NCBI GenBank assembly: GCA_013822345.1
Contig: PNKH01000079.1
Coordinates: 1 to 37,596 of the forward strand
From: Isosphaera sp.
GTDB lineage: Bacteria; Planctomycetota; Planctomycetia; Gemmatales; Gemmataceae
Reading direction: 5' to 3'
DNA length: 37,596 nucleotides
Both the position numbers and the translations under genes were made by a program. Below are positions 34,919 through 37,596 of this stretch, one piece after another. Numbering within the stretch: the first letter of the stretch is position 1; each line of letters begins with the position of its first letter. The notes under the pieces are model-generated. The model searched no databases and was not told the DNA's origin. It saw only the letters and a list, made by a program, of their open reading frames with translations.

Positions 34919-36895
34919 ATGCGTCCCGCCGTACTCGCGCTGCTCCTCAGCGCCCCGCTGGCCGCCGGCCAGGCCGCCGACGCCCCGGCCGACCCGGTCA
35001 AGACCGCCCCCAAGGTGCTCAAGCCGGCCGAGGCCGGGGTCGGCCGCCTCGTCCCGGACGTGGCGTTCACCGACCTCGCCGGCAAGCCCGGCAAGCTGTC
35101 CGACTTCAAGGCGAACAAGTTCACCGTCGTCGCGTTCACCAACGCCACCTGCCCGCTCTGCAAGAAGTACGCCCCGGCCCTGGCCCGGCTGGAGAAGGAG
35201 TACGCGGCCAAGGGGGTCGCCTTCCTGTTCGTCAACCCGACCGAGAAGACGGCCGCCGGCCACGGGTTCACCGGGCGGTACGTCGCGGATGTCGACGGCA
35301 AGCTGACCGCCGCCCTCGGGGCGACGTCCACCACCGAGGTGATCGTCCTCGACGCCGCCCGGACGGTCGTGTACCGCGGGGCGGTCGACGACCAGTACGG
35401 CCTCGGGTACTCGCTCGACGCCCCGAAGGCCCGGTACCTGGTCCCGGCCCTGAACGAGTTCCTGGCGGGCAACGTGCCGGCGGTCGTCGCCACCACCGCC
35501 CCGGGGTGCGCCCTGGAGGCGGACGCGGCCAAGGCCCCGCCGGTCCCGCTGACGTACCACGCCCGGGTCGAGCGGATCGTGCAGGCGAACTGCGTCGAGT
35601 GCCACCGCCCCGGCGGGGTCGGGCCGTTCGGCCTGGAGACGTACGACCAGGTGGTCGCCCAGAAGGGGGCGATCAAGCAGGTGGTGACCGGGGGGACGAT
35701 GCCGCCGTGGTTCGCCGCCCCGGGGAAGGGGAAGCACGCGACGTTCTCGAACGACCGGAGCCTGACCCCGGACGACAAGAAGGACCTGCTCGCGTGGCTC
35801 GGCGGGGACCTGAAGAAGGGCGACCCGGCCGACGCCCCGCTGCCGCGCACCTACGAGGGCGGGTGGCTGATCGGCAAGCCGGACGCGGTGTTCGAGCTGC
35901 CCAAGCCGATCGCGGTCAAGGCCGAGGGGACGATGCCGTACCAGCACGTCCGGGTCGACACCGACTACGCCGAGGACCGGTGGGTGCGAGCCCTGGAGGT
36001 CCGGCCGACGGCCCGGGAGGTGGTGCACCACGTGCTGGTGTTCGCGGCCCCGCGGGGGGCCCGGGGGATCGGGTCGGAGGCGATGGGGTTCTTCGCCGCC
36101 TACGTCCCGGGGAGTAACGGCCTGGTCTACCCGGAGGGGTACGCGAAGAAGCTGCCGAAGGGGTCGACGCTGACGTTCCAGATCCACTACACCCCGAACG
36201 GGAAGGCGACCACCGACCAGACGAAGATCGGGCTGGTGTTCGCCAAGGACGCCCCGCGGTACGAGGTGCACGTGACCGGGATCGCCAACCCGGCCCTGCG
36301 GATCCCGGCCGGGGCGGACAACCACGCGGTGACCGGGCGGATCCCGGTCCCGTTCGACGCCCGGGTGCTGGCCCTGTTCCCGCACGCCCACCTGCGCGGC
36401 AAGGCCGCCCGGTTCGAGCTGACCACCCCGGACAAGAAGACGGAGACGGTCCTGGACGTGCCGCACTACGACTTCAACTGGCAGCTCCAGTACCGGTTCG
36501 CCGACCCGGTGGTCGCCCCGAAGGGGAGCAGCCTGACGTATACCACCTGGTACGACAACAGCGACAAGAACCCGGCCAACCCGGACCCGACCAAGGTGGT
36601 CCGGTGGGGCCAGCAGACGACCGACGAGATGCACCTGGGGTACGTCGAGTACGTGAGCGACGCCGGCGGGGGCGGGCGGCTCGGCGGGCTGGCCCTCGGG
36701 TCCCGCCCGGCCGACTTCAAGTTCCCGAAGGGCGGGGTCGAGCTCCCGGCCCAGGCCCAGATCCGGAACGTCTTCCTGAAGTACGACACGAACACCGACG
36801 GCAAGCTCGACGAGAAGGAGTTCGAGGCGCTGCCGGAGTTGCTCAAGAACGTCGTGCTGGAGTACGCCTACCGGACGATGCCGCAGACGCCGTGA
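34919..36895 (+). CDS. Redoxin/haem/copper-monooxygenase/EF-hand fusion protein
   Basis: This 658-residue exported protein joins four modules. After a signal peptide (1-20) comes a thioredoxin-like domain with CPLC at 78-81 (peroxiredoxin/TlpA-like). Then a haem site CVECH at 225-229 with MPPW as possible distal ligand. Then a domain like the copper type II, ascorbate-dependent monooxygenases (PHM): His370-His371 (VVHHVLVF), His423 (QIHYTPNG), His489 and His491 (FPHAHLRGKA) and Met571 (DEMHLGYV). These match the PHM copper ligands His107/108, His172, His242/244 and Met314 in order and rough spacing. It ends with an EF-hand loop (DTNTDGKLDEKE, 623-634). So hydroxylation of an exported substrate, with electrons passed from the redoxin/haem part, is a reasonable inference. 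It is third in line after the DUF1549 and DUF1501 genes. Confidence 0.92.
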   Translation: MRPAVLALLLSAPLAAGQAADAPADPVKTAPKVLKPAEAGVGRLVPDVAFTDLAGKPGKLSDFKANKFTVVAFTNATCPLCKKYAPALARLEKEYAAKGVAFLFVNPTEKTAAGHGFTGRYVADVDGKLTAALGATSTTEVIVLDAARTVVYRGAVDDQYGLGYSLDAPKARYLVPALNEFLAGNVPAVVATTAPGCALEADAAKAPPVPLTYHARVERIVQANCVECHRPGGVGPFGLETYDQVVAQKGAIKQVVTGGTMPPWFAAPGKGKHATFSNDRSLTPDDKKDLLAWLGGDLKKGDPADAPLPRTYEGGWLIGKPDAVFELPKPIAVKAEGTMPYQHVRVDTDYAEDRWVRALEVRPTAREVVHHVLVFAAPRGARGIGSEAMGFFAAYVPGSNGLVYPEGYAKKLPKGSTLTFQIHYTPNGKATTDQTKIGLVFAKDAPRYEVHVTGIANPALRIPAGADNHAVTGRIPVPFDARVLALFPHAHLRGKAARFELTTPDKKTETVLDVPHYDFNWQLQYRFADPVVAPKGSSLTYTTWYDNSDKNPANPDPTKVVRWGQQTTDEMHLGYVEYVSDAGGGGRLGGLALGSRPADFKFPKGGVELPAQAQIRNVFLKYDTNTDGKLDEKEFEALPELLKNVVLEYAYRTMPQTP

Positions 36896-36902
36896 CGACT
36901 CG

Positions 36903-36963
36903 GTCCGAGCCGGACGCGTGAGCGACGGCCAGCTCAGCCGTCGCTCACGCGTCCGGCTCGGAC
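36903..36963. repeat. Diverged family A palindrome between convergent genes
   Basis: Arms 36903-36929 and 36937-36963 are exact 27-bp complements around CAGCTCA. The core (AGCCGGACGCGTGAGCGACGG) is a variant of family A (AGCCGGGAGCGTGAGCGACC). It starts 7 nt after the stop at 36895 and ends 7 nt before the opposing stop at 36971. Confidence 0.88.
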
Positions 36964-36970
36964 GGACACC

Positions 36971-37486
36971 TCACTCCGCCCACAGCAGCGCCGCGGCCCC
37001 CGGCCGGTCCGCTAGGCCGCGGAGCGCGGCCGCCACCTCGGTCGCGGTCGCGGCTGCCGGGTCCACCTCGGTGTACGGCAACTCCCACGCGGCCACCAGC
37101 TTCTCGGCGAACCGCGGGCAGTTGTCGGCACTCGTCCCGGCGCGCGCCGCCCGCAGGCTCCGCACCCCGACGACCAGCTTCAGCGGCAGCTTCAGGTCGT
37201 GGGCCACGTTCCGGACCGCGTCCCCGGCCTCGAAGAACCCGGTACACTGGACGGCCACCAGCGGCCGCGCCCCGCCGAGCATGAGCCCGGCGGCCACCCC
37301 GACCGCCTCGCCCTCGCGGGTGACCCGGATCGGAGCCAGCCTCGTCCCGGCCAGGGCCGGCTCCCACGTCCCGAGGTGGCTGTCGGGGACCCACACGAGG
37401 TGGGTGAACCCGGCGGCCTCCAGGGCGGCGACCACGTCGGCGGGCCGGGTCGGAATCGGTTCGGGTTCCACGGTTTCACGCTTCAC
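36971..37486 (-). CDS. TPP-enzyme PYR-domain protein (sulfopyruvate/phosphonopyruvate decarboxylase alpha-like)
   Basis: This 171-residue protein is the size of a stand-alone PYR (pyrimidine-binding) domain of thiamine-diphosphate enzymes. Seen: an N-terminal Rossmann-like start (PADVVAALEAAGFTHLVWVP), the cofactor-activating Glu60 in REGEAVGVAAG, then VQCTGFFEAGDAVRNVAHDL and PLKLVVGVRS, all close to the alpha subunit of sulfopyruvate decarboxylase and the N-half of phosphonopyruvate decarboxylase. Such a subunit needs a separate PP-domain (beta) subunit. None lies downstream, where a palindrome and a convergent gene follow; one could be upstream, beyond the window. The GTG start has no good ribosome site. 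The exact substrate cannot be told. Confidence 0.85.
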   Translation of the reverse strand: MKRETVEPEPIPTRPADVVAALEAAGFTHLVWVPDSHLGTWEPALAGTRLAPIRVTREGEAVGVAAGLMLGGARPLVAVQCTGFFEAGDAVRNVAHDLKLPLKLVVGVRSLRAARAGTSADNCPRFAEKLVAAWELPYTEVDPAAATATEVAAALRGLADRPGAAALLWAE

Positions 37487-37507
37487 GGGGGGAGACGACT
37501 CCGGGTA

Positions 37508-37536
37508 AGGTTAAGGCTTTCCGGCGTGCAACTCAA
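37508..37536 (-). promoter_or_regulatory. Weak promoter candidate of the PYR-domain gene
   Basis: Minus strand TTGAGT (37536-37531), 17-nt spacer, TAACCT (37513-37508). It is locally AT-richer than its surroundings. The leader would be about 20 nt. Confidence 0.35.
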
Positions 37537-37562
37537 ACGTGAACCGGGTCGTGTCTCGGTTT

Positions 37563-37587
37563 GGGAGGGCGAGGCTCCGGCCGAGCC
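37563..37587. repeat. Family D element, single arm at the window edge
   Basis: 25 bases match 25504-25528 with one difference (GGGAGGGCGAGGCTCC[G]GCC). The window ends before a second arm could be seen. Confidence 0.75.
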
Positions 37588-37596
37588 TCCGCCCCG

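Overview
The window is very GC-rich, densely coded DNA. It carries protein families that together point to a planctomycete of the Gemmata group: secreted proteins with DUF1549/DUF1553 and c-type cytochrome motifs, a DUF1501 protein, a cytochrome-WD40 protein, a pre-peptidase C-terminal (PPC) protein, and many signal-peptide or lipoprotein starts. The taxonomic call is inferred from gene content. I found 24 protein genes and no rRNA, tRNA or CRISPR array.

Layout. 1-3490: a glycerophosphodiester phosphodiesterase gene downstream of a DUF1549/DUF1553 gene, both on the minus strand. 3491-6600: two tandem paralogous secreted proteins of unknown function. 6606-9113: a lipoprotein (minus) divergent from a membrane-anchored Ig-like protein and a small coiled-coil secreted protein (plus). 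9181-13450: a PPC-domain protein followed by a cytochrome/WD40 protein (minus). 13821-15956: a Tat-type secreted alpha/beta hydrolase. 16217-18323: an hflC-hflK pair of membrane protease modulators. 18334-19993: a TPR lipoprotein and a primary-like sigma-70 factor, with a long AT-spotted leader. 20641-25494: a housekeeping block of rpsA (minus), a VapBC-type toxin-antitoxin pair and ligA (plus). 25586-30171: a giant secreted glycosidase-like protein and a beta-propeller protein (minus). 30384-36895: a three-gene plus-strand set of EF-hand/cytochrome/DUF1549/DUF1553 protein, DUF1501 protein, and a redoxin/heme/copper-monooxygenase/EF-hand fusion. 36971-37486: a TPP-enzyme PYR-domain protein (minus).

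The most striking feature lies between the genes. Most gene ends are followed, usually within 2-12 nt of the stop codon, by a long and often perfect inverted repeat (arms 22-42 bp). These repeats fall into several unrelated sequence families, and some family members differ by paired changes that keep the palindrome perfect. One family begins with GTAG, and its TAG serves as the stop codon of two different genes. Two families also occur inside coding sequences without breaking the frame. They look like REP/BIME-type or Rickettsia-palindromic-element-like mobile palindromes. A second layer is a shared upstream motif (TTGAC-17-xAyCATTT, then CCCGCCTGC) in front of three large secreted-protein genes.
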